Shown: positions 45,121 through 55,229 of the stretch, in pieces | Layout: each line of letters begins with the position of its first letter | How positions within the stretch are numbered: position 1 is the first letter of the stretch | Source: Eretmocerus hayati | Taxonomy: Eukaryota; Arthropoda; Insecta; Hymenoptera; Aphelinidae | Direction of reading: 5' to 3' | Assembly (NCBI GenBank): GCA_029851415.1 | Contig: CM056743.1 | Coordinates: forward strand, 16,360,727 to 16,424,726 | DNA: 64,000 nucleotides | Position numbers and translations under genes: made by a program | The notes under the pieces: generated by a model | The model's input: only the letters and a program-made list of their open reading frames with translations | What the model was told of the DNA's origin: nothing | Databases searched by the model: none

Positions 45121-45400
45121 GGCTCTTTTAGAAAATCTTCGAGGTCTTGGTGACTTTGTGGGTACCTCTCTCTGCAGTGATAAGACCCTTTTACGTAGTC
45201 ACATTCGTGCTGAGATTCGATTCCTAAACAAAACTCTCTTCCGGAGTCTCATTGTTATAATCTTTTGAGGGGAATTCGGAGGTGTCTAGTTTCCCCAGTC
45301 AAACAACAATAAGATGAGAAATCCAATCTGTCGGAGTTATGATTTTTCGAAAAATAGCTATGTATGAAGAAATCGTGCCCGTGAGATACACTAACGCTGA

Positions 45401-45551
45401 CAAGGGGAGTCCGGAGGGTCCGGGTCACCAAATCTCACCAAACTTTTTCCACAGGCTCGTACCACCTAGAACATGGAGAATCCAGAGTAACTCCATCAAA
45501 TGGGCTTTCATTTCAGAGCTACAAGCAAAAACGCTAGCATTCCCAGTATAC

Positions 45552-45590
<39 letters not shown>

Positions 45591-45756
45591 TTTTTGACAT
45601 GGGCCTATATGGGCAATTCTTACGTTATTGCTTGTAGCTCTGGACAGAAGGCCCATTTGAGGGAGTCACTCTGGATTCTCCATTTTCAAGGTGGTATGAG
45701 ACTGTGAAAAAAGTTTAGTGAGGTATGATGACCCGGACCCTCCGAACTCCCGTTGC
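45401..45756. mobile_element. Foldback MITE centred on (TA)n
   Basis: GGGGAGTCCGGAGGGTCCGGGTCA on the left is inverted as TGACCCGGACCCTCCGAACTCCCG on the right. Inner phrases AGCTACAAGCAA, TGGAGAATCCAGAGT and CATCAAATGGGC also recur inverted. The centre is an AT dinucleotide run (45553-45587), a frequent MITE insertion target and loop. It is nested within the 44299-47019 element. Confidence 0.7.
45553..45587. repeat. (AT)n microsatellite
   Basis: About 17 uninterrupted AT dinucleotides form the loop of the surrounding foldback. Confidence 0.95.
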
Positions 45757-46810
45757 GAGTCCGATTTTTGGGCGCCACAGTGAATGGGGCCCAATCAATT
45801 TCTTACTTGATCTCGTTTCTTGAACCTACTTTAGCCTATCTTACTCCATTTGAGCCTACCAGATAATCCTGAAGGTTGGGGACGAAAATGACCACGGATT
45901 CGGTTTCTACATCAAAAAATACACGAAAAACACATGTTCACGTCTTGGGAACGATCCGACTCAAAATTCGCATTCTTGGCGTCCATTGGAGAAGCCGCGG
46001 GTTCACGGACTCGATACCTTGGAGTTTTTCAGTTTTTGGACCAGCTAGATCTCGTGATCTAACGCGTCGAACCGACTTCCTCGAGTGACCATTCTGAAGT
46101 GAGTTACACCAGGCGGCTATCAATTGAAATTATTTTTAGAGACATCAGAGGACGGGCATGCACAAGAGATGCAAATACTGGATTGAAATTTGTTTCAAAG
46201 ATAATTTTTGCATTTTTGACCACTCTCCACCGCCAAGACTGATAGTTTTCGAAACCATTTTCGCTGTAACATGACCCGGCAAACACGATGAAGTCGTTAA
46301 CTAACGTCTTGATTACAAGTAACATGGTTAGAAATCAATTCTTATGTTTTATCAATTTTCTTAGAGGCCTCAATCACAGGTTGTCGATATAAGAATACTG
46401 CTCTCCTATTTGTCCGAGTTCCGAAGATATGTTGAAGAATATCAGGTTGTTTCATTGAAATCCATCGGAACACGATTTTACTAATGGAACGCCGATTTTC
46501 AACTTTTTTGGAGGATTACTCAAAACACCGTACGACACAGAGAACACCTTGGGACGTTAGAAAGCTCTTTCCCCACTCAAAGCTTATGAAATAGTGAGGT
46601 CATGCTTTTCTCTTCAAAATGATTGGCGAACCATTCGTGTCCAATGGTGCAGCATCGTAGTTAGGCGATTCGTTCTTACCCATCAAGACTGTACAACTAG
46701 CTGTCCAAGGAGTCTAGCCGGGTTTAACCGCCTTCAGATAATAGACAGAGGATCTAACTCTCATCATACAATCGATAAAAGGGCGTATATAACTCCCATC
46801 ATATAATCGA

Positions 46811-47004
46811 CAAAAGGGCCTAAGTGCACTTAGGCCGTTTTATCGAATATGTAAAAGGGCCTAAGTGCACTTAGGCCCTTTTTCTGATCTATGGGGTTTT
46901 CGAAGTTTATGGAAAAACAACTTTCATGGGGTGATAGATCATGCTTCAAGGGTTCAAAAAAGCGGTAGGCCGGAAAAAGGGCCTAAGTGCACTTAGGCCC
47001 TTTT
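46811..47004. repeat. Three palindromes centred on AAGTGCACTT
   Basis: GGGCCTAAGTGCACTTAGGC occurs near 46816, 46857 and 46979. The second (46853-46882) and third (46975-47004) are perfect 30-bp palindromes flanked by AAAA and TTTT; the first has one mismatch. Each consists of two TTAGGCCCTTTT motifs joined tail to tail. Confidence 0.85.
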
Positions 47005-47019
47005 CCCACCCACCCCCTC

Positions 47020-47025
47020 GATTGA
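47020..47025. repeat. Right GATTGA target-site duplication
   Basis: GATTGA immediately follows the CCACCCACCCCCTC terminus. Confidence 0.55.
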
Positions 47026-49097
47026 TGATCTTCTCTGGAGATTTGGTGAAACATTCATATCAGTTTTCTGAAACTGACAACTATAGGGATCGGGATGCCG
47101 TTACAGGTAGTATTTTCCTACCAAATATCCAACAGGATGATTCGATTGTATCTCGCTGATTTTTCAGGATTGAGAATGAATATCCTTCAGGCAGGATCCA
47201 GGATTCAAGATCATTCAACGAAATTAATCAACCTTGGAATCTATCTACGGGGAACAACTTCTTCCGTTTAGATGTTTGCCTTACACTTATCGATGTTTGA
47301 ATGATCTGATCCAATCCTTAGTTCTAGGTCTCAGAGTCTAACCTCTGTATCTCCAACCTGATCTCAGGCCTGACTCCCGATTCAGTTGAAAGAATATTCT
47401 ATGAAACACAGGGGGAGCGATTTTGAATACATCGAGTAATGGAACTGGATTGATTAATTCAAGATCACGTAAGTAGTTATGAACCCATCTCATATTTGGA
47501 AAACGATTTTCCCAAGAAAGAAGCCCTTGTACTACAAAAATCCTTTCCAAAGTAGGATGACTCATATTCCGTTCCGAAGTGCCTTTGGTTTCCGACTACA
47601 GCAGTTACCCATTCTTAACGAGAAATAGTGATCTCTCTGACCCCTTGAATAACACAAACTATCCTCAAAGTGAGAAATAGAATTTCTTGCTTTACATTAC
47701 GATGCTTGGAGATCTTAGAGAGTACATCATCTACTGCACATAAATACTCGTATGGTACCTTGGCAACATCAAGAAAGAATGTCTTTACCTGGAATATTCA
47801 GAAGTTTTACGGTCTACCATTGAAACAACGACAACGACGAGAGTGACGATGATGATGATGACTGAGAAGAACAATGAGCTTGAAGTCTTTGTGTTGGACG
47901 CGCGTTCATCTTCCAAGGCTTTGGAGATAAAACGCACTATCCAACAAAAGAGTTAGAGCGAAAATCCCTTTCACATATTTCAGCACACCTTTGGGTGTCG
48001 TTCCATAATTGTATCGTTTCATACATGCCTAGCTTAAACTTCTACCCCAGTGTCCCTAAAATTGGAACAGCCCGACGTAAGCAGGTTGTATTTTTACGTG
48101 TAGATGTATCAGCCACTGTGGCAGCCAGCCCGAATATAACTTCCTACGTGTGAAATTCAATGTAGCTCTCGCAATAACGATGCCAGACGAGTAAAAGATG
48201 TTAATTCAGCCTCGATTTTACGCTGTGACGGATAGTTCCGACTTTGAGAAAACGACATGGATCAATTTTAAGGGATTAACTGGCAACTTTGTGCTGGGTT
48301 CCTGGTGAGTCTACCTTTACAAGTATTGCCAGCGTGTGCAGTGACCGAAAAAAGGGAGTGGCAAGAGAAATTATCAAATTCCTTCCACAGTGCTGCGCTC
48401 ACTATACTCAACGATGGAAGTAGTGGAAACTAGTTCGTGCACAACTTCGTCCCCACCAGAGGACATTGTTGATTTTTAGGAATTTGTGGTTGTTCTGCAC
48501 CAAGAAGTTCCAAAAAACTCTGAAAAATATCTTTTACTCCAATGAATATAAAGGACATCAATTTGTATCAGAATCAAGTTATTAGAGAAAGAGATACGGA
48601 ACGAATGTTTCCCAAAATTTCGATTCCCCCATTCTTCACCGTTTCCCCGACCCAGAAAGGCATTCCGATGAGAAAAATAGCTCGGCCGGTGCCAAGGGCA
48701 ATTCTGTGGTGAGCGAGATGAATATCTTTGCTCAGATTATGAAAACTTACTACATGGATATCAAGTAACAAGGTTTCAAATGGAATGGAAAATTCGATTA
48801 TGGGATCTTAGAATGAATTTCTCTGCAGATTATCCCTCGCAGGTAAAAGAGGGAGCCAAGGAACATCTTTGGGATATCCGTGGCAGTCATCATGATTTCA
48901 GAATCCTTGACTCACCATCGAATGAGATCTGAAATATGTACCAAAAGTTAACTTAGTAGTCCATTGATTTCATGTACTTTCAGAATTGTTGAACACCTAC
49001 GGAAATTTCATTACCGTGAACCTGGTTCAACTATCAATCTTTGATCGGCTTTTGAGACATTACATTATTGGCTCAAACACTAACTATACAGAAAATG
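47026..49097. other. Anonymous stretch
   Basis: No supported gene. AC/GA-rich triplets (CAACGACAACGACGAGAGTGACGATGATGATGATG, near 47826) are simple sequence. No inverted repeats were noticed. Confidence 0.45.
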
Positions 49098-51200
49098 TGT
49101 ATACGGGCTATTTCGGAGCATTTCGACGAATGCCTGCTTCAGGGGGTCTGGAAAAAATTCATAAAAATTTTTCCGTTAGTACTATATGTATTAATATAGT
49201 ACAAAAAAATTTTTTTTGGATTTTTTTCTAGGGCCCCTGTGGGCCCTGGGGCCTATGGAAGTTCCTTTTTAGGCCCCTTCTCAGCCTATTTCTGGAAAAT
49301 CATAATTCCAACTAGAACCAACATTTTTGGACGTACCTCGGCACATTTTCTTCCTTGAAACTAGTACTTTTGAGGAGGAAATTGTTCATGGTCAATACTT
49401 GAGCCTAGCAACTTCTAGGAGCTATTTGCTGAGACCACATTTCAGCGATTTTTGGGCTTGCTTCAAAGTGATGTAGCTCCCACTAGACATGTGATAATCG
49501 ACTTTTACAAGTGGTCATTTTGAAGGTCTTAAGGAAACCTACAATTTGACTACTGGTCGAAGTCGATTACTGTACTTTCTATAGGAGTTACAGTTATTAC
49601 AAGCTGAGCAAATTCGTAAAAATGCCAAACTTTGAGCTCAATTTGAAAAAATCAATTTTTTTTATTCGACCCCAAACCTGTGCGACTATGTATTTCGATA
49701 CAAATACTACGAATTAGAACAATAATCTGGGTGGGATATTGAATTGCCGATCTTATTCAGCCAATTTAAAACACCCTTTTTTGACTTTTTGCTCAAGATG
49801 ACCTCAAAGGTATGGCTCGCATATGCTTCCGTATGAACTCATATGCACCAATCTGTGTGGGGTTACTTCCCAATGTACCCCTAAATATGTGTGAAAACTT
49901 CCGGAGGTGAGCCACCAGCTAGATGGGAGCAGGAGGTTCTATCTTACGAATTGAAAATGGGCATTATTTCGTCTATTTAGACGCAGGCAAGAGTGGGTGG
50001 GATTTCACTCATTCTAGCTCACAAATGAGATGAGCGGCTAAAATGAGCATACGAACATGGTGTTCTGACTCAGAATGATCATCTCAACATGATTTCGGGG
50101 TCAGTTTGGCTCCAAAATATTGATACTTGCTGTCAGACTAGAAAACACTTTAGTTACATGTTTTTCGATGGAGTGGCTTCAGCCGTTGAATAAAAGCCAA
50201 ATCGACCATGAGAACATGTTGAAATGATCATTATGAGTCAGAAAACTATGTTCGTATCCCTATTTTAGCCACTCATCTCATTTGTGAGCTAGAATGAGTG
50301 AGATCCCACTCACTCTTACCTGCGTCTAAATACACGAAATAATGCCCATTTTCAATTCGTAAGATAGAACCTCCTGCTCCCATCTAGCTGGTGGCTCACC
50401 TCCGGAAGTTTTCACACATATTTAGGGGTACATTGGGAAGTAACCCCACACAGATTGGTGCATATTAGTTCAGACGGAAGCATATGCGAGCCATACCTTC
50501 GAGGTCATTTTGAGCAAAAAGTCAAAAAAGGGTGTTTTAAATTGGCTAAATAAAATCGGCAATTCAATATCCCACCCAGATTATTGTTCTAATTGGTAGT
50601 ATTTGTATCAAAAAACGAAGTCGCACAGGTTTGGGGTCGAATAAAAAAATTGATTTTTTTAAATTGAGCTCAAAATTTGACATTTTTACGAATTTGCTCA
50701 GCTTGTAATGACTGTAACTCCTATAGAATGTACAGTAAATGACTTCCACCAGTGGTCAAATTGTAGGTTTTCTCAAGACTTTCAAAATGACCACGTGTAA
50801 AAGTCGATTATCAGATGTCTAGTGGGAGCTACATCACTTCGAAGCAAGCCCAAAAATCGCTAGAATGTGATCTCAGCAAATAGCTCCTAAAAGTTGCTAG
50901 ACTCAAGTATTGACCAAGAACAATTTCCTCCTCAAAAGAACTAGTCTCAAGGAAGAAAATGCGGCGAGGTACGTCCAAAATTGTTGATTCTAGTTGGAAT
51001 TATAATTTTCCAGAAATAGGCAAAAAAGGGGCCTAAAAAGGAACTTCCATAGGCCCCAGGGCCCACGGGGGCCTTAGAAAAAATCCAAAAAAATTTTTTG
51101 TACGATATCAATATAGTACTAACGGAAAAAAAATTTTATGGATTTTTTCCAGACCGCCCTGGTGCAGGCATTCGTCGAAATGCTCCGAAATGGCCCATAC
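49098..51200. mobile_element. 2.1-kb near-perfect palindrome (foldback)
   Basis: Two arms of about 1 kb are inverted with few differences and almost no spacer; the centre is near 50150. Mirrored landmarks include ATTTCGGAGCATTTCGACGA, GGGCCCTGGGGCCTATGGAA, CACCAATCTGTGTGGGGTTA, AGCCACCAGCTAGATGGGAG and TGAGATGAGCGGCTAAAATG. Ends are GTATACGGGCTATTTCGG and CCGAAATGGCCCATAC. No coding frame is present; small open frames are mirrored. No target duplication was seen. It may be a foldback transposon or a head-to-head duplication. Confidence 0.85.
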
Positions 51201-52310
51201 CCAAGAATCGTATGTTTCCATATGAGTAATATCAGTTACATTCAAAATGGAGTAATTCCCTTATTTGTATAACTGTTACATATGAAAGTATTGAACAAAT
51301 GGTTCGAATTGCCACCGACTTTCAACATTGCGTCCCTAAAATCGTGCAGATATCAACGAAGAATTAATATCACGACACGAAGTCAGTGAGATTCGAAATG
51401 AATAATTTTGGAGTGAGCCTCTCAGAGAAGGGGGGAGGATTCCTGCTAAGACCGTGAGAAGTAGTGCGCTACACCGTGGAAAGAAGCAATAATTTACACA
51501 ACCAACTCGACATTCATTAAGAATTTATGTTCGATGAGAATTCGTCAGAACCAAAATAACTCTCGATTGCCTGATCACCTATTGCCAAGATGAGACTCTC
51601 CCACGATCACAGCTTCTAAAAGAAATACAGTGCAATAAGTGGTATCGTATGTGTATGTGCCAGGAGATAATCAAAATGCCCCCAAGTTTGCAAAAAATAT
51701 CGAGCCACATACGCCACACGACGGAATATGCGCAGTAGATTCACCACTCACCCCTTGAAGAAGTGTGTACATACATAAATGCAGACCATCCCCAGGGCTC
51801 GTGTACAGGTCAATAGTTTTCGCTCCTATGTTTGGGAAGAATCACAGTTGGAAGATGAGAGTAGCTGCCCGATCCATTATTTATGACTTGTATATAACAA
51901 GCGAGACAGTATCTTTATCAAGAATTTCGAATCAATAGTAGACAGGATTACTTCTGTCACAAATTCCCTCCTGCTTCAATGGAAAAATTCTTCCATAACT
52001 CTATGATGTGTATGAGTTTCTGTCTAATCTTCGATGAGTGGGAAACTCTAAAGTTTCAATCATCATTAACGAGCTCTGAGCTTAGTTTGACGAGTGACAC
52101 CGATTTCTTATATGATGGGACCTGGTGAGTGTATCCTCTGAATGAATTAGTTCAAAGGCTACAAGGAATCCAAATAGCTCTAGTAGAGGAGGTTATGACA
52201 GAAAAGTGAGTCCAGATGTTTGATAATTCCGATTTCGACACCAGTAATTTGAGACCAGAGTACGATCAATCCGCCTATATCATGTAATTTAATGAGTTTT
52301 GATTCGAGAA
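51201..52310. other. Anonymous stretch
   Basis: No supported gene or repeat. Confidence 0.45.
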
Positions 52311-52364
52311 AGCAATGAAAAATATCCCTGAAGACTATTGTCTTCAGGGATATTTTTCATTGCT
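52311..52364. other. Perfect 25-bp-arm hairpin, 4-nt loop
   Basis: Positions 52311-52335 are exactly complementary to 52340-52364, with loop TATT. Arms start AGCAATGAAAAATATCCCTG. Perfect pairing this long in diverged surroundings indicates recent origin or selection. Opposing small frames on both strands are explained by the symmetry. Confidence 0.9.
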
Positions 52365-52698
52365 ATATGAGTGATATCTTTCACTGTTTTGTGGAAACTG
52401 ATTTCGAAGTCCTGATATTCCGTGTCAGAGAATCTTCCATGGAAGTATCTCATCAAAGAAAGAGCATCACGAACCACTATTATGATTTCCTGTTGATTGT
52501 TCGAAGATATTCAAAGTTGAAGATTTCAAGAGATATCTCAGAGGGACTGATCAGACTAACATATTCTGGAACTGATGACGGAATTAACATAAACTTACTT
52601 GATCTCTACAAACAATTGACCCTGCTATGATCATTTAATCAGGAGGATTTCTCCTTATCAATAATATTTCGAAGTTAGTTGTAGCCTTCTATTCTCAG

Positions 52699-52860
52699 TT
52701 CCGGGAATTTTATTCGGCGATATTGGAATTGTATGATGAAACACTCTCACGGGGTAGTATGGTGAATAATGTTTGGGGTCACGCCACGCCAATGTCTCAG
52801 TTCGTTCGGGGACAAACCGTCGCAAATAACTCAATTACTTTATCATGGACAGCGACTTGA
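52699..52860 (+). CDS. Candidate exon or decayed exon, unrecognised
   Basis: Acceptor-like CCTTCTATTCTCAG precedes FREFYSAILELYDETLSRG, SMVNNVWGHATPMSQFVRG and QTVANNSITLSWTAT, ending at TGA. The same frame continues in a protein-like way past this TGA (IVLPFSPKDDP, another TGA, then TETSPQFVKKSYEDVQYLG) to a TAA near 52970. That suggests a mutated coding sequence. I recognise no family. An upstream plus-strand frame (52367-52630) could belong to the same gene in a different frame. Confidence 0.3.
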   Translation, partial: FREFYSAILELYDETLSRGSMVNNVWGHATPMSQFVRGQTVANNSITLSWTAT

Positions 52861-53774
52861 ATTGTATTGCCTTTTAGTCCCAAAGATGATCCTTGAACTG
52901 AAACATCACCACAATTTGTAAAGAAGAGCTACGAAGATGTGCAATATCTTGGACTATCTTCGAGCTAATGTGGGAATTCTGAGTCCGAAGGACGGCAAAA
53001 ACGAAATTTGAAGCAGAATATTCGACCCACACTATGATTCGTTCTATGAAGAAATTTCGGATCCTATCAGACTATGTTTTAATGAAAACAAGAACAGTAC
53101 CCGTGTTTTTTTCCGATTTTGGAACAGTATTTTCAGATCATATCGCTGATAAGATTTCTCTTTTTCAAAATTCCAGACAACGATGACCAAACTCATTCCT
53201 CGTATAACCAGATAGCCTGGAGGTGTGATTGAAGCGGAGACGGATACAGGAGGTAAACAAAACACTCGACAAAGCTTTTTCGGTTCCATGTCCAGTGTCA
53301 ATCTTTCTCTACTCTTGATGAATGAATAATATTGCCCTCGAGGCTAGAGCAACCATCACAAAAGTGACCGGATAAATGAATTTGCGGACAGATTGAAAGA
53401 TCGTCGCGTGGAATTGTAGGAGGTTAAATTGCTTCCCGTGTGTGTGCACGGCGACTCATGGGCAAAACGTTGGACTCTCATTTCAGTCTCAACAGGAAAT
53501 TGGATGCAGGAGACACACAGAAGCTTGTTTGAAGCTTCGCCCTAGGATTCTAGATTTTACAGTGAGAGATAGAGACAACGAGTCATTGCGTATGCCGCCT
53601 AAGGCTAAGAAAAGTACTGACCGTCAAATTATATCATCGCAGCAATTGGTCACTAGATAATCCAATTAACTTATATGGTGGACTCAATACTAAATATGTG
53701 GCCACAATATGGCAGCTCACTCAGAATAGTTTGATCTATTTGATGAAAGTTCGATCACGTCTGAAACAAATTTG
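52861..53774. other. Unassigned stretch
   Basis: It contains the possible continuation of the preceding exon to about 52970; beyond that there is no supported feature. Confidence 0.4.
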
Positions 53775-55229
53775 TTCCACAGGCTTGTGAGTAGTTCCAC
53801 GCGAAAGCGACCCACGAAAAAGGGTCATGTCTCAGATCCTTTTGATAACATTCTTATTCGATTCTATGGTACAAAATATGAACTTTTCACTACCTATGGG
53901 GTTCCAAAAAAATTTTTTGGCCCCATGGCGAGAATTTTTGAAAATGAAGTAAAATACATTTTCTTAAAATTCGAGCAACTTTTTTGCACTAAAATGCGAA
54001 TAAGTCGAGTTTGCTCCCAGATAGAGATATGCAGTTTGCGGCATTCAAAAGGTCTTTCAAAAACCTATCAAAATCGCTATTAAAAAGTTGTTTTTGAGTC
54101 TATGGGCAGCCTGCACGAGCAAAAGTGTGAAAATCACTAAACAGTGAATTTCTCAGTTGCCTATTTTTTTTAATTCTTGAAAATCACATATTTGATGTAA
54201 AATTTTGTGTTCTTTTCGAAAAGAGTGGTCCCAGTTTCCTTTTCCGACGTCTAAGGCCTGTTTCTTCAAATTTTCGCAAACCTATTTTTTAGGCAGTTTG
54301 GAATTGTCAGTTTACTGCGCATGCGCAGAAATTTGGACTGTTAGAACCAATCCTATTGGAAAGCCAAGAAAATTTCCTTCGAAATGACCACTTGGCAAAG
54401 TCAATTTCATCAACTTGGCTCGGAGCTACAACGTTTGAAAGACCACCGAATCTCGATATTCAACAAGAGGTGGATCAGAGACACGGCGACAATAGTAGGA
54501 AAATCCGGGCACGATCTCTGGCCCGATGTATCGTTTGCCTATTGACATTCTCGAGCTGAAGCTTCATCTTTTGTAGGCTGTAACTCCGAGCCAAATTGAT
54601 GAAATTGACTTTGCCAAGTGGTCATTTTGAAGGAAATTTTCTTGGCTTCTCAATGGAATTGGTTCTAACAGTCCAAATTCCTGCGCATGCGCAGTAAACT
54701 GACGATTCCAAACTGCCTAAAAAATAGGTTTGCGAAAATCTGAAGAAACAGGCGTTAGACGTCGGAAAAGAAAATTGGGACCACTTTTTTCTAAAAGAAC
54801 ACAAAATTTTACATCAAATATGTGATTTTCAAAAATTAAAAAAAATATGCAACTGAGAAATTCACTGTTTAGTGATTTTCACACTTTTGCTCGTACAGGC
54901 TGCCCATAAACTCAAAAACAACTTTTCAATAGCGACTTTGATAGGTTTTTAAAAGACCTTTTGAATGTTGCAAACCGCATATCTTTATCTGGGAGCAAAC
55001 TCGACTTATTCGCATTTTAGTGCAAAAAAGTTGCCAGAATTTTAAGAAAATGTATTTTACTTCATTTTCAAAAATTCTCGCCATGGGGCCAAAACATTTT
55101 TTTGGGACCCCATAGGTAGTGAAAAGTTCATATTTTATACCATAGAATCGAATAAGAATGTTAACAAAAGGATCTGAGACATGACCCTTTTTCGTGGGTC
55201 GCTTTCGCGTGGAACTACTCTTGTGGGAT
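53775..55229. mobile_element. 1.45-kb palindrome (foldback)
   Basis: Left arm from TTCCACAGGCTTGTGAGTAG and right arm ending CTACTCTTGTGGGA are inverted and pair through the centre near 54500. Mirrored landmarks include CACGAAAAAGGGTCATGTCT, GATTCTATGGTA, GCGCATGCGCAG and CAACTTGGCTCGG-type sequence. Two mirror-image 60-codon frames (54205-54387 plus, 54622-54804 minus) encode nearly the same peptide, MCSFRK(E/K)WSQF(P/S)FPTS. They are by-products of symmetry unless the element once encoded a protein. No target duplication was recognised. Confidence 0.85.

Larger units (their letters stand above)
44299..47019. mobile_element. 2.7-kb element with TTAGGCCCTTTT repeats and 6-bp target duplication
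   Basis: Left end GTGGGTGGGTGGAAAAAGGG and right end CCCTTTTCCCACCCACCCCC are inverted. GATTGA flanks both sides (44293-44298 and 47020-47025), giving a 6-bp target duplication. Subterminal tandem units of about 30 bp (CACTTAGGCCCTTTT plus spacer CAATACTGTTG) fill 44840-45120. The right side has three palindromes centred on AAGTGCACTT. No transposase frame is visible. A foldback lies inside at 45401-45756. The superfamily is unclear; 6-bp duplications occur in Polintons and some other DNA elements. Confidence 0.6.

Noticed and set aside
54205..54804. Pair of real genes encoding the same peptide on opposite strands
   Set aside because: The two frames are mirror images created by the surrounding palindrome.
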